This document shows positions 1 through 8,786 of a DNA stretch of 64,000 bases, in pieces. The position numbers were made by a program, and so were the translations under genes. The stretch is from Planctomycetaceae bacterium (GTDB taxonomy: Bacteria > Planctomycetota > Planctomycetia > Pirellulales > Pirellulaceae). The notes under the pieces are model-generated. The model ran no database searches, was not told the origin of the DNA, and was given only the letters and a program-made list of their open reading frames with translations. Location: assembly GCA_002709225.1 (NCBI GenBank), contig PAQH01000126.1, positions 1-64,000 on the forward strand, written 5' to 3'. The stretch's first letter is position 1. Each line of letters starts with the position of its first letter.

Positions 1-120
1 CGAGTGTCGGCAAGGCGAGTGGACGGGGTACCTCGGGTAGCAAACCGGCGGGTCGCAAGGCGAGTGTCGGCAAGGCGAGTGGACGGGGTACCTCGGGTAG
101 CAAACCGGCGGGTAGCAAGC
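1..120. repeat. 60-bp tandem repeat, two copies
   Basis: Positions 1-60 and 61-120 are the same 60-bp unit with two mismatches near the unit end. Each unit encodes 20 residues of the basic tail, so copy-number change keeps the frame. More units may lie to the left of the window. Confidence 0.9.
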
Positions 121-269
121 TGACGGAACGAAAAACAGCGGGACGAAAAACAGCAGGGCAGGGGACTACGGGTAGCAAACGCACAGGACGTTCTAGTTCG
201 AACCGTACTCAGGTCAAAGGGGTGACTGGCCGAGTACGGAGGAAAAAGACAGCCAAGAGACGCTCGTGA
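1..269 (+). CDS. C-terminal end of a gene with a basic repetitive tail (5' partial)
   Basis: Reading frame 3 is open from the window edge to a TGA at 267-269. It encodes about 88 residues made almost only of Gly, Ser, Lys, Arg, Thr and Ala. It begins with two copies of a 20-residue unit (SVGKASGRGTSG...) and later repeats a shorter ERKTAGRKTAG pattern. The TGA overlaps the GTG start of pyrK (GTGA), so the two genes are probably translationally coupled. Such strongly basic tails occur on DNA- or RNA-binding proteins such as topoisomerases, histone-like proteins and helicases, but the catalytic part lies outside the window and no family can be named. The ORF track omits it because its start is missing. 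Confidence 0.6.
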   Translation, partial: SVGKASGRGTSGSKPAGRKASVGKASGRGTSGSKPAGSKLTERKTAGRKTAGQGTTGSKRTGRSSSNRTQVKGVTGRVRRKKTAKRRS

Positions 270-1138
270 CCAATCCGCTGCACGCATCCTACTACGCTGA
301 CCATGCCCTGCAGGCGACTGTTTCCATTGTCGAGAATCGGCAAGTTGCGCGGGATACCTTTCAACTGCGGTTCGACTGTCCGGATTTGGCCCGTCGCGTG
401 CTTCCCGGGCAGTTCTTGATGTTGAGAATTTCCGGAGCCACCGACCCTTTGATCGGGCGACCCTTGGCACTCTATGACACTGTGTTGGATGCAGATGGAA
501 CGCCGCGTGGTGTCGACGTGATGTATCTGGTCAAAGGTAACCTGACCACGAATTTATGTCGACTACAGACTGGCCAACGGTTGGACATCTGGGGCCCGTT
601 GGGCAATGGGTTTGCGGACCCGGCGGCAAAGCACCTGATTATGGTTGCCGGGGGAATTGGGCAAACACCCATGCTGGCGCTGGCCCGAGAACGAATGGGG
701 TTGAGGAGTTTCGGAGATCCTGGTCGCAGCGTTCCGCAAGCAGAAAGAGTAACGTTTTGTTACGGGGCGCGGTCTGCGGACTATCTGGCGGGTGTCGATG
801 ATTTTCAGCAAACCGGCGCTGAGGTTTGCTTGGCCACGGATGATGGAAGTCTTGGACATCGAGGGCTCGTCACCGACCTGCTGTGTGAGATCCTCGACGC
901 GGAGGAAGCAGATACAGAAGTCGTTTGCTGTGGTCCCGAGCCAATGATGAAAGCCGTATCTGAACTTGCGATCGAGCGCGGTGTTCCTTGCCAGGTTTCG
1001 CTGGAAACCCCCATGGCCTGTGGAATTGGAATCTGCTTTACGTGCGTTGCCAAAGTTGCCTGCGGTGCGACGTGGGATTATCAGCGCACCTGTGTCGAAG
1101 GTCCCGTCTTTGATGCGCGGCGGCTTGTGTGGGAGTAG
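266..1138 (+). CDS. pyrK: Dihydroorotate dehydrogenase electron transfer subunit-like (PyrK family)
   Basis: 290 aa. PyrK passes electrons from dihydroorotate dehydrogenase B to NAD in pyrimidine synthesis, using FAD and a 2Fe-2S cluster. The N-terminal half is a ferredoxin-reductase-type FAD barrel (GRPLALYD, LVKGNLTTNLC), followed by the NAD-binding start VAGGIGQTPM. The C-terminal cluster motif is complete: Cys252, Cys257, Cys260 and Cys276 in C-x4-C-x2-C-x15-C spacing. The GTG start overlaps the upstream stop. No pyrD lies in the window, so the partner is elsewhere. A related electron-transfer subunit for another flavoenzyme is possible, but the C-terminal cluster fits PyrK best. Confidence 0.88.
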   Translation: MTNPLHASYYADHALQATVSIVENRQVARDTFQLRFDCPDLARRVLPGQFLMLRISGATDPLIGRPLALYDTVLDADGTPRGVDVMYLVKGNLTTNLCRLQTGQRLDIWGPLGNGFADPAAKHLIMVAGGIGQTPMLALARERMGLRSFGDPGRSVPQAERVTFCYGARSADYLAGVDDFQQTGAEVCLATDDGSLGHRGLVTDLLCEILDAEEADTEVVCCGPEPMMKAVSELAIERGVPCQVSLETPMACGIGICFTCVAKVACGATWDYQRTCVEGPVFDARRLVWE

Positions 1139-1374
1139 CTGGTGGGCGCCGCTGCGCGGGGAGAATGGTGTGCCGCTGATGCGAGGGCGCCACGCAGGGT
1201 TCGTGGTCGGGCGGGGTGGCTCAGAAAGAACCCTCGCTCGGCTCGGGGTGTGTTTGTAACGTGTTGTGGGTAAACGAGTTGCGGAAAGTCCAGTGGCCGT
1301 TTGTGGCGGCGCGAGAAAGCGGCCGCTGCCAGGGCCCGGGGAGCTTTGAGCTCGCGCACGGACCCGCCAGGCAG
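1139..1374. other. Intergenic, pyrK to tRNA-Pro
   Basis: G-rich spacer between two genes that converge. ORFs listed here on both strands have no family signature and overlap the tRNA or pyrK. No convincing terminator or promoter was seen. Confidence 0.5.
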
Positions 1375-1449
1375 TCGGGGCGGCCAGATTCGAACTGGCG
1401 ACTTCCTGCTCCCAAAGCAGGCGCGCTAACCAGGCTGCGCTACGCCCCG
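1375..1449 (-). tRNA. tRNA-Pro (anticodon TGG)
   Basis: The minus strand folds into a full cloverleaf: 7-bp acceptor CGGGGCG/CGCCCCG, a D arm with GGTTA, an anticodon loop TTTGGGA giving TGG at positions 34-36, and a T arm GCCAG-TTCGAAT-CTGGC. The discriminator is A and CCA is not encoded. It lies 69 bp downstream of the parB stop on the same strand. Confidence 0.95.
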
Positions 1450-1518
1450 CAGGTCACGTAATGCTACCGCTACACCCCGTGGGACGCAATTGGGACGCCC
1501 TGAATCACCGGAGGCTGT

Positions 1519-2499
1519 TTACCCTCGATGTAGCCGGAGTTCCGTTTTTTCCTGATCGAGGAGCATTCCTTGGATACGTTCAAATTCCGCGTGGTTGGCG
1601 AAATGGACCACGATGCGTCCGCGTCCACTGCGCGCGGTGTGAATTTCAATCCGCGTTCCCAGTACGCGTCGCAGTTCTTGCTCGAGGGCGGTCAGTTGTG
1701 GATTGCGCCGCCGCGTACCTTTGGGATTGGTGGTTGACAAGCCGTCGAGCTTTTCTTCGTCTTCCTCCTGGATGTACTCTTGCACCGCTCGCTCCGTGGC
1801 CCGCACACTGAGTCCATCGTTCGTGACGCGCTGGCTGAACTCAATTTGTATGGGTTGGTCGCCGAGTGGTAGCAGGGCCCTGGCGTGGCCGGCGGAAATC
1901 CGGCCATCTCGCACCGCCTGTTGGACTTCGTCTGGTAGGTCCAAAAGGCGCATCAAGTTGGCGATGGTTGAACGATCGATCTTTAGTCGGTTGGCCAGTT
2001 CTTCCTGGGTGGCTTCATGTTCGTTCAAGTAGCGTTTGAACGAGAGCGCTTTCTCGATCGGGTTGAGGTCTTTGCGTTGGAGATTCTCGACGATTGCCAA
2101 TTCGGCCACCAAACGATCATCTGCTTCTCGGAGGCGGGCGGGGATCGTCTTCCAGCCTGCCTTGATGGCCGCTCGCAACCGTCGTTCACCGGAGATGAGT
2201 TGGTACCTCTGGCCGAGTCGGCGCACCAGGACCGGTTGTAGCATGTCGTGTTCCTGGAGGCTTTCCGCCAGCGATCCGAGTTCTGATTCGCTGAAATCTC
2301 GGCGTGGTTGGAACGGATTGTCCTCAATTTCATTGACATTCAACCGTAGTTCGTGGTCGGCAGATGAAACATCTGTGTTCGCTTCCGTTGCCGCGGTATG
2401 CTGATCGGTGGCGGAGCTGGAAACAGATCCCGAGACAGCATCTTGTGGGGTGCCCAGTAAAGCCGCCAGTCCCTTACCTAAACGTCGATCCTTGCTCAC
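1519..2499 (-). CDS. parB: Chromosome partitioning protein ParB (CTPase, parS-binding)
   Basis: 326 aa. ParB binds parS, loads as a CTP-dependent sliding clamp and works with ParA to segregate the chromosome origin. Visible are the N-terminal ParA-interaction peptide (GKGLAALLG), the ParB/Srx CTP-binding core with NPFQPR and GERRLRAA, a helix-turn-helix region (LANRLKIDRSTIANLMRLL) and a C-terminal dimerisation domain rich in charged residues. Length is typical. Its start overlaps the parA stop by 4 bp, so parA-parB form one operon transcribed towards tRNA-Pro. Two parS-like sites lie upstream of parA. Confidence 0.97.
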   Translation of the reverse strand: MSKDRRLGKGLAALLGTPQDAVSGSVSSSATDQHTAATEANTDVSSADHELRLNVNEIEDNPFQPRRDFSESELGSLAESLQEHDMLQPVLVRRLGQRYQLISGERRLRAAIKAGWKTIPARLREADDRLVAELAIVENLQRKDLNPIEKALSFKRYLNEHEATQEELANRLKIDRSTIANLMRLLDLPDEVQQAVRDGRISAGHARALLPLGDQPIQIEFSQRVTNDGLSVRATERAVQEYIQEEDEEKLDGLSTTNPKGTRRRNPQLTALEQELRRVLGTRIEIHTARSGRGRIVVHFANHAEFERIQGMLLDQEKTELRLHRG

Positions 2500-3239
2500 C
2501 GGTCTAAGACCTCCATACAGAGTTCAATGTAGGCACGTGTGCCGCGCGAGCGCGCCGCGTGCTCCAATACGGACTTGCCATGGCTGGGTGCCTCCGAGAC
2601 GGCCACATCCCTCGGGATGACCGTGTCAAAGACGATATCCCCGAAGAACTCACGAACCTCCGCATCGACTTCGTGTGTGAGTTCCAGGGAATGGTCGTAC
2701 ATCGTCAAGAGAATGCCACCGAATTCGAGTCGCCCCGTTTGTTGTTGCATGACATCGCCGATCACCCGAATCATCTGGGTGAGACCTTCCATCGCGAAAT
2801 ACTCGCATTGAATAGGCATGACCACTTCGGTCGAGCATGACAGAGCGGTTTGCGTGAGCGGGCCCAACGACGGTGGGCAATCGATGAGCACAAAATCGTA
2901 GGAGGTGGTCCCACGTGTTAAATGGGCTTGTAGTGTTGCCGTCTGTCCGTTCGTGGCGGTAGCTAGAGTTTCTACATCCTGGAATCGGCGACTTCCAGGT
3001 AAGAGATCTAACGCTTTGGTGCGCGTGGGGAGTAGGGAGTTGCGCAGCGAATCGGACTGCAGGAGTGGATGTTGGTCGCACGGTTCGTGGCCGAGGCCAG
3101 TTGTTGCGTTGCATTGAGGATCCAAGTCGACCAGTAGTGTTTTGGACCCAGCGCGGGCGAGGGCGGTTGATAAGTTGATTGCCGTGGTCGTTTTGCCGAC
3201 GCCACCTTTTCGATTTGCGATGCAGAGAACACGACTCAC
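2496..3239 (-). CDS. parA: Chromosome partitioning ATPase ParA (Soj)
   Basis: 247 aa, the usual size of chromosomal ParA. It is a deviant-Walker ATPase that binds DNA non-specifically when ATP-bound and drives ParB-parS complexes. Residues 10-18 carry the deviant Walker A (RKGGVGKTT), followed by LLVDLDPQ (Walker A') and VLIDCPPS (Walker B). The start is GTG with a GGAG Shine-Dalgarno about 8 bases upstream. It is first in the parAB operon. Location next to parS suggests the replication origin may be nearby, but dnaA, gidA and rpmH are not in this window. Confidence 0.97.
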   Translation of the reverse strand: MSRVLCIANRKGGVGKTTTAINLSTALARAGSKTLLVDLDPQCNATTGLGHEPCDQHPLLQSDSLRNSLLPTRTKALDLLPGSRRFQDVETLATATNGQTATLQAHLTRGTTSYDFVLIDCPPSLGPLTQTALSCSTEVVMPIQCEYFAMEGLTQMIRVIGDVMQQQTGRLEFGGILLTMYDHSLELTHEVDAEVREFFGDIVFDTVIPRDVAVSEAPSHGKSVLEHAARSRGTRAYIELCMEVLDR

Positions 3240-3423
3240 TGGACGGCTCCGAGCAAATGGACCGTCGGCCCATATTCAAGAGATACGTGGCGTTCGTTGT
3301 TGGCCTGGTATTAGTGCGCATGACAGGGGCGCGACACGCGGCTGAGAATTGTAACTGGAGGTGCCCGGATCCCGAATCCCATTTTGCAGGGAGCGCTGAT
3401 GTATCCGTGTCAGACGGATCGCC

Positions 3424-3439
3424 CGTTTCACGTGGAACG
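3424..3439. promoter_or_regulatory. parS-like site 1
   Basis: CGTTTCACGTGGAACG matches the bacterial parS consensus TGTTTCACGTGAAACA at 13 of 16 positions, with the central TTTCACGTG intact. It lies 185 bp upstream of the parA start. Confidence 0.8.
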
Positions 3440-3455
3440 ACCCTTCGGATCCGGT

Positions 3456-3471
3456 TGTTTCCCGTGAAACA
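3456..3471. promoter_or_regulatory. parS-like site 2
   Basis: TGTTTCCCGTGAAACA matches the parS consensus at 15 of 16 positions (one A to C change in the core). It is 16 bp from site 1. The spurious 90-aa minus-strand ORF here even reads VSRET and FHVK, the usual translations of parS sequence. Confidence 0.85.
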
Positions 3472-3568
3472 CCCTTCTTACCGGCTCGGTGTGGTGGTGA
3501 AGTGGCGTGGGCGGTGGTCACACCAGGTGCTGGCCTGGATTGGATCACGCGGCACCACGGACTTGCGA

Positions 3569-4891
3569 TCAGGACTGGTTCAGCGAGTGGAATACCAGCC
3601 CGCTGACCAGCTTGGGGAAGAAATAGGTGCTTTTCGCGGGCATCCGTTCCCCCGCCCGACTGATAGAACGGATATGCTCCAGGCTGGCTGGCATCACCAA
3701 TGCTGCTAGCGGAAAGTGCTCACCCTGTACAGAGCCGTGTTGTAGACCCTCGATGACTTCGTCGACACGATGCACGTACTGCGGCTTGGGGTGTGACTCG
3801 ATTTCCAGCAGGGTTTCAATGACCAAGCGGTGCAAGATTGAAACCCCCAGCCCTTGCCAGCTGCGGCTTTGGTCGGGCGAGATAGCGGCCATCTGTTGAC
3901 GACCCGAGTCGGTCAAGGTTGCTAGCACCCATTGTTGGTCGGAGGCGGTGTAGAGCCCCAGCATTTCCTGGCGGTCCGCGGACTCGATTCCTTCCCAGAC
4001 CGTCGTTGCCTGGTCCGGACCCGCACCTGCCGGTTGAATGGTAAAGCAATCGGCCAATCTGGCTTGCAGCTCTGGGGAACTCATTTCGGGAACTCCCCGA
4101 AACAGTCGGTGTGTGGGTAGCACGATCATGCCAGGGTCGTTCATGCTGACACACATCATTAACACACCATTGGCAGGGTCCGTTGCTGCCAATGGCTCTT
4201 GTTGTTGTCGCTCTGCGAGAAAGTTGCAGGCTGTTTCGTAGCGATGATGACCGTCGGCAATAAAGAGGGGCAACGTGGCTATGTCGGTTGCGACCTGCTG
4301 GATCACAGCCAAGTCAGTGACTGGCCAGATCCGATGGGTAACTCCCAAATGGTCAACAGCTTCGAGAGGTGCTTGGGTGGTTATTGCGGCCTCCAAACCC
4401 TGTTGCACGACATTTTCAGGGTCGGGGTAGACCGAGAAGATTTGGCTTAGATTAGCTTGGCAGGCGCGGGTCAATTGCAGACGATCGGCTTTGGCGGCGG
4501 CGTGCGTCTCTTCGTGTGGGTAGATGGACCCGGAGCCGAGCTGCTCCAGACTTACACGTGCCATGAAGCCTCGCCGCGTGAATGACTCACCTCCGTGCGT
4601 GTAAATCTGGTGGTAGACGTAAATGGCCGGATCTGGATCCGTTTGCAGGACACCCTCTCGTTGCCAACGGCGCAGTGTCGCCGCAGCCCGCGTGTACTGA
4701 TTTTGGAGTTTGTCGTCACCTGGTTCGGTACGATTGAGGATCAGGCGAATGACATTCAATGGATGTTGATCGTAAAGCTCATCCTGCAGGGCGGGATCGA
4801 TGACATCGTAAGGGGGCGCGATCACATCGCTGAGTGCGCCGACCTGGCCCAGGTTGTAGCGGATGCCACGGAAGGCATGGATTCTTGCCAT
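3569..4891 (-). CDS. DUF1015 family protein
   Basis: 440 aa, full length for DUF1015 (PF06245). The N-terminus has the family pattern AFRGIRYN...VIAPPYDVID, and the centre has the conserved FIADGHHRYETA, whose His pair and Asp suggest a metal or phosphate site. The biochemical function of the family is not established; it is often found near serine-pathway genes in other bacteria, which is not the case here. No good Shine-Dalgarno precedes the ATG. It is separated from ahcY by 226 bp and from parA by the parS region. Confidence 0.88.
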   Translation of the reverse strand: MARIHAFRGIRYNLGQVGALSDVIAPPYDVIDPALQDELYDQHPLNVIRLILNRTEPGDDKLQNQYTRAAATLRRWQREGVLQTDPDPAIYVYHQIYTHGGESFTRRGFMARVSLEQLGSGSIYPHEETHAAAKADRLQLTRACQANLSQIFSVYPDPENVVQQGLEAAITTQAPLEAVDHLGVTHRIWPVTDLAVIQQVATDIATLPLFIADGHHRYETACNFLAERQQQEPLAATDPANGVLMMCVSMNDPGMIVLPTHRLFRGVPEMSSPELQARLADCFTIQPAGAGPDQATTVWEGIESADRQEMLGLYTASDQQWVLATLTDSGRQQMAAISPDQSRSWQGLGVSILHRLVIETLLEIESHPKPQYVHRVDEVIEGLQHGSVQGEHFPLAALVMPASLEHIRSISRAGERMPAKSTYFFPKLVSGLVFHSLNQS

Positions 4892-5117
4892 AGCGGATTC
4901 TGTGTCATACGGGTGGAGCGGGTGGTGAATGAACGGGTTGGAGACGTACTGGAATTGAATATGCGACCGCCGGGTTCGCCGAGAGACGCAAACATAATCT
5001 CACCGCGCCAGGCGGCGGCGCTGCTAGCAGTAAATTCGTCTTTTCTGTTTGGCCCTTAGCGGGGGCCATCGTAGGCCGCGTCCGGACCCGTCTGGCGAGT
5101 GGCGAGGATCTCTAGCC

Positions 5118-6452
5118 CTAGTACCTGTAGTGCTCGGGTTTGTAAGGACCCTGGACAGGAATTCCCAGATAATCAGCCTGTTTGTCCGTCAGCGTGGTCA
5201 ACTCCGCGCCCAGGTGGTCCAGGTGCAGTCTGGCGACCTCTTCATCAAGTTGTTTGGGAAGTAGATGAATACCAAGCTCAAAATCATCCGGGTTTTGCCA
5301 GATTTCAATTTGTGCCAGGACCTGATTGGTAAAGGAGTTGCTCATCACGAAGGAAGGATGGCCAGTGGCACAACCCAGATTGACGAGCCTTCCTTGGGCC
5401 AGCAATAGAATTGCGTGGCCATCGGGAAACTCGTATCGATCGACAGGGCCTCCGACGTCGGTGTCTTCCTTGATGCGCGTCTTGGTGATGTGGTCGCTGT
5501 TCTCAAGATACGCGACATCGATTTCGATGTCGAAATGACCAATGTTGCAGACGATGGCGTCATGACGCATTTTTTCCATATGGTCGCCCGTAACGATATC
5601 GCAGCAACCAGTCGTGGTGACAAAGATATGACCTGTGGCGCAGGCTTCTTGCATCGTAACAACCTGATAGCCTTCCATCGCGGCCTGGAGCGCATTAATA
5701 GGGTCGATTTCGGTGACCAGCACGCGTGCTCCCAACCCTTGCATGGATTCAGCGCATCCCTTGCCAACATCTCCGTACCCACAAACGACGACGGTCTTAC
5801 CTGCGACCATGACGTCGGTAGCTCGTTTGATGCCGTCGGCAAGCGATTCACGGCAGCCATATTTGTTGTCGAACTTGCTCTTGGTGACTGAATCATTGAC
5901 GTTCATCGCGGGCACCTTCAGGTCTCCGTTGTCGAGCATCTGCTGCAACGCGTGGATACCGGTGGTGGTCTCTTCGGTGATGCCACGAATTTCACCAAGC
6001 AGTTCCGGGAATTTCCGATGGACGATGGCCGTCAGGTCACCCCCGTCATCGAGGATCATGTTTAAGGGTTGGCCGCTGGGGAAATAGAGCGTCTGTTCGA
6101 TACACCATTCATATTCTTCTTCGGTCTCACCCTTCCAGGCGTATACGGGTACCCCGGCCACAGCCATCGCAGCTGCGGCATGGTCCTGGGTTGAGAAGAT
6201 GTTGCAGCTGCTCCAAGTGACTTCCGCTCCAAGTTTGATCAGTGTCTCAATCAAAACCGCGGTTTGAATGGTCATGTGAAGGCAGCCTGCGATTCGCGCG
6301 CCGCGCAGCGGCTGCTCGCCTTCATATTTGCGGCGCAGCGCCATTAACCCAGGCATTTCATTTTCAGCCAGTTCGATTTCCTTACGGCCCCAGTCAGCCA
6401 GGGAGAGGTCACGTACCTTGTAGGGAAGTTTTTCAGTACTGGTGCCGGACAC
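5118..6452 (-). CDS. ahcY: S-adenosylhomocysteine hydrolase
   Basis: 444 aa from the chosen start. The enzyme splits S-adenosylhomocysteine into adenosine and homocysteine, using bound NAD, and so keeps methylation going. Visible are [26 protein letters not shown] (substrate loop), [12 protein letters not shown], the NAD loop GYGDVGKG and the C-terminal KPEHYRY that closes the NAD site. The ORF track gives 597 aa, but its first 153 residues run into trpF and match no part of the family. The GTG at 6452 has AAGGAG 7 bases upstream and begins just before the usual N-terminus ([20 protein letters not shown]). Confidence 0.97.
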   Translation of the reverse strand: MSGTSTEKLPYKVRDLSLADWGRKEIELAENEMPGLMALRRKYEGEQPLRGARIAGCLHMTIQTAVLIETLIKLGAEVTWSSCNIFSTQDHAAAAMAVAGVPVYAWKGETEEEYEWCIEQTLYFPSGQPLNMILDDGGDLTAIVHRKFPELLGEIRGITEETTTGIHALQQMLDNGDLKVPAMNVNDSVTKSKFDNKYGCRESLADGIKRATDVMVAGKTVVVCGYGDVGKGCAESMQGLGARVLVTEIDPINALQAAMEGYQVVTMQEACATGHIFVTTTGCCDIVTGDHMEKMRHDAIVCNIGHFDIEIDVAYLENSDHITKTRIKEDTDVGGPVDRYEFPDGHAILLLAQGRLVNLGCATGHPSFVMSNSFTNQVLAQIEIWQNPDDFELGIHLLPKQLDEEVARLHLDHLGAELTTLTDKQADYLGIPVQGPYKPEHYRY

Positions 6453-6771
6453 AGTGATCTCCTTGACGTCGAAAAAAACTGCCGCAGCGGCAGATGTGAT
6501 GGATATGGAAGTGTTGTCCGCGTGAACTACGGAAAGCCAGGCATTCCGGTGGGCTGCGCGTGATTCAACCGCACGACTTTTACTACGATCAATCATAGCC
6601 AGGATGGGGGTGAATCGACAACTCTCCAAAATTCGGGTTGCCGTGCGCTCTCCTGACATTGGGTTTCTTTCCCGTATGTCGCGTGTTAAGGAAACGCGGT
6701 TCCGCTGGAGGTTGGTTCCTCGAGCAGGTCTCGGCATCGTATTTGACGGCCTAGCCCTGAGCCGCGCCGGC
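6453..6771 (-). other. ahcY leader region, 319 bp
   Basis: Long gap between trpF and ahcY on the same strand. The minus strand contains a GGCAACC element (complement at 6635-6643) that recalls S-adenosylmethionine riboswitch cores, but the paired helices around it do not match SAM-I, SAM-IV or SAH consensus as far as can be judged by eye. No gene is supported; the ORF across it is the false extension of ahcY. Confidence 0.4.
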
Positions 6772-7443
6772 TTACCCTGAGCCGCGCTGAATCTGTGAGA
6801 AAGCATTCCGCGCTGCGATGGCAAATTCGCGCATTTTTTGCGGATCCTTGACGCCCGGTTTGCTCTCCACCCCGCTGGCGGTGTCGACCGCATCGGGTCG
6901 TACTCGCTCAATCGCAGTGGCTACATTGTCCGGAATTAGCCCGCCAGCCAGTATGAGCTGTGCGCCTTGCAAGCTGCCAGGTAACGCGGCGACGGCGTCC
7001 CAATCCGCGGTACGGCCTGTGCCACCGTATTGGCCTGACTGGTAGCCATCGACCAATATTGCCTCGGGAAGGCAGGCGAGGTTCTGGCATGCATCGAGAA
7101 AGGAAAGCAAAGAATCAAAACCAGCGGGGCAGCGGCGGGCCGCAATCACGCGATAACCACGGAGCTCGGCGACGTCTTCCGGAGTCTCATCGCCATGCAA
7201 TTGAATCATGTCGAGTTGCAAGCGGGCTGCGGTAGCCAGAATGGTCTCGCGGCTGGCGTTCACGAACAGGCCGACTCGACAGACCGCGTTCGGGAGCGTC
7301 CTGACGATCGCATCGGCTTGGTCTGGAGTTACATAACGCGGGCTTGGGGGGAAGAAGTTGAGGCCGATCGCATCGGCGCCCGCCGCAACGGCTTGCTGTC
7401 CATTGGCGGCCGTGGTGATTCCGCAGATTTTGACGCGAAACAT
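6772..7443 (-). CDS. trpF: Phosphoribosylanthranilate isomerase
   Basis: 223 aa. TrpF converts phosphoribosylanthranilate to CdRP in tryptophan synthesis. The TIM-barrel landmarks are present: VKICGIT at the N-terminus (general-base Cys), [14 protein letters not shown] after strand 2, [19 protein letters not shown] and the phosphate-binding end VDTASGVES with the general-acid Asp. It stands alone; no other trp gene is in the window. It reads divergently from the polysaccharide-type module that starts near 7.7 kb. Confidence 0.96.
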   Translation of the reverse strand: MFRVKICGITTAANGQQAVAAGADAIGLNFFPPSPRYVTPDQADAIVRTLPNAVCRVGLFVNASRETILATAARLQLDMIQLHGDETPEDVAELRGYRVIAARRCPAGFDSLLSFLDACQNLACLPEAILVDGYQSGQYGGTGRTADWDAVAALPGSLQGAQLILAGGLIPDNVATAIERVRPDAVDTASGVESKPGVKDPQKMREFAIAARNAFSQIQRGSG

Positions 7444-7697
7444 CGCTTGCTCACTCTCCGTGGCACGGCAGGTCGTCGGTAAAAAAAATGTTGGAAGAGA
7501 GGATTAGGTCAGGGTCGGTATTGACCAGGCCAGGGTCTCTAGATGCAGTTGTAGCCTTAGTTTATCCCAGCGGCCGGTGTCGCGAGGACCGAGTGTTACA
7601 ACCGGCAGAACCGGAAAAGTTTGACTCAAGGCGAGCCACCGACCAGGTCGATATCTCGGACGCGACTGCGTCCATCCAAACTTGGTGTCACTACGCT

Positions 7698-8753
7698 ATG
7701 TCACTTGTCCAATGTATCGAACAGTGGGTGTCTCGCCCTGTTTTCCGCACGGCGTACGCCATGGCGCTTACCGGCCTGGTCGTGTTTTCTGTTTTGATCT
7801 GGGTCCGTGGTGGGCCGGCGCGACAGTATACAGCGCAGGCGGCAGTCAAGCTTGTGGGGCCTGTGAAGACATCCGGAGAAGCTCGGAAAATTGTGGGCGA
7901 AATGTCCGCCGCAGTTCACGACCAGATGCGTCTCTGGTGTAACCAGGTTGCACCAGCTGTGCTGGCATGGGACATCGGCAGGGGGGGGGGGCAGTCGGTC
8001 TTGAGGGTTACCATCGACGTAACAGCTTCTTCCACTGGTGCGGCTTGTGCGACTGCCAATGCAGCCGCGCTGGAAGTCGTCAAGACGGGGCGCAGGGTGC
8101 TGGCCGCGCAAGAAGGTGCCAGGCAGCGGCGACGCTTAGAGGCAGCACTCGAAGAAGCACGTCACTATGAAACCAAAGCGCGGCATGCGGTTGAATCGCT
8201 GACGGCACGCGCCGAGGACCCTGGGTCGGCGTCGTTAGATCAACAGGGCATGGTTGCAGAATTGGACTCGGCATTGTCGCGTCGCCAACAGGCAGAGATG
8301 GCGCTTCGTTCAGCGGCTCCGATGATTTCCCGTGGTCGCTGGGCGAGTCAGCGAGCTCAAGTGGTAGCCAGATCCTCGGGAAAACCAACGGTAGCAACAA
8401 CCGTTTGGACACTGGTGTCCGCGTTCGGTGTTGCGTGTGTGATTGGTACCTGGATTGTGCGTGGGCGTCTTTACCGGGTGTGGACATCGGCGCGAGAAGT
8501 AGAGAGTTCGCTGCAGACACCGGTGCTGGCAAACCTGTCACAACATGACGTGAACCCGCTCGTGCCACGGATACAAAATCGGCGGAGATTCCTTGACGGC
8601 TGGATTACGGGTTGTGAATTCGGGATCGCAATGATTTTGCTGCTCATCGTTATCTTCGCCGCCATGGGCAACCAGGCTAGCGCTGATCTGGTTCGTGATC
8701 CTTTGGCAATGTTGGCACAACGTTTTACGCCGGTATCGTACGGCTCTCCCTGA
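7698..8753 (+). CDS. Wzz-like chain-length/polysaccharide co-polymerase membrane protein
   Basis: 351 aa from the ATG at 7698. The ORF can extend to 7488, but those 70 residues look non-coding, and neither start has a strong Shine-Dalgarno. A membrane segment near residues 18-36 (AMALTGLVVFSVLIW) is followed by a periplasmic part with a Lys/Arg/Glu-rich coiled coil, a second membrane segment (TVWTLVSAFGVACVIGTWIV) and a third near the C-terminus (GIAMILLLIVIFAAMG). The layout resembles Wzz/GumC-type proteins. An 11-G homopolymer lies at codons 95-98; a one-base slip would end the protein before the coiled coil. The next gene is an AAA+ ATPase of the kind that accompanies such proteins. Confidence 0.55.
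   Translation: MSLVQCIEQWVSRPVFRTAYAMALTGLVVFSVLIWVRGGPARQYTAQAAVKLVGPVKTSGEARKIVGEMSAAVHDQMRLWCNQVAPAVLAWDIGRGGGQSVLRVTIDVTASSTGAACATANAAALEVVKTGRRVLAAQEGARQRRRLEAALEEARHYETKARHAVESLTARAEDPGSASLDQQGMVAELDSALSRRQQAEMALRSAAPMISRGRWASQRAQVVARSSGKPTVATTVWTLVSAFGVACVIGTWIVRGRLYRVWTSAREVESSLQTPVLANLSQHDVNPLVPRIQNRRRFLDGWITGCEFGIAMILLLIVIFAAMGNQASADLVRDPLAMLAQRFTPVSYGSP
7981..7991 (+). repeat. Homopolymeric tract of 11 G inside a coding region
   Basis: Eleven consecutive G encode Arg-Gly-Gly-Gly in the Wzz-like protein. Tracts of this length are prone to replication slippage. Confidence 0.9.
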
Positions 8754-8786
8754 CACGGTAGCGACAAACCACCTACGGAATGCGCC

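Larger units (their letters stand above)
3240..3568. other. Intergenic region upstream of parA
   Basis: 329 bp between DUF1015 and parA, both read on the minus strand with DUF1015 upstream. It holds the two parS-like sites. No other gene or clear promoter was seen. Confidence 0.7.

Noticed and set aside
3276-3548. 90-aa minus-strand ORF upstream of parA
   Set aside because: It is the translation of the two parS-like sites (VSRET, FHVK) and shows no coding character.
6453-6911. N-terminal extension of ahcY to 597 aa
   Set aside because: It overlaps trpF, does not match the family, and GTG 6452 has a good Shine-Dalgarno.
7488-7697. 70-residue extension of the Wzz-like protein
   Set aside because: No Shine-Dalgarno at 7488 and composition unlike protein; membrane topology fits a start at 7698.
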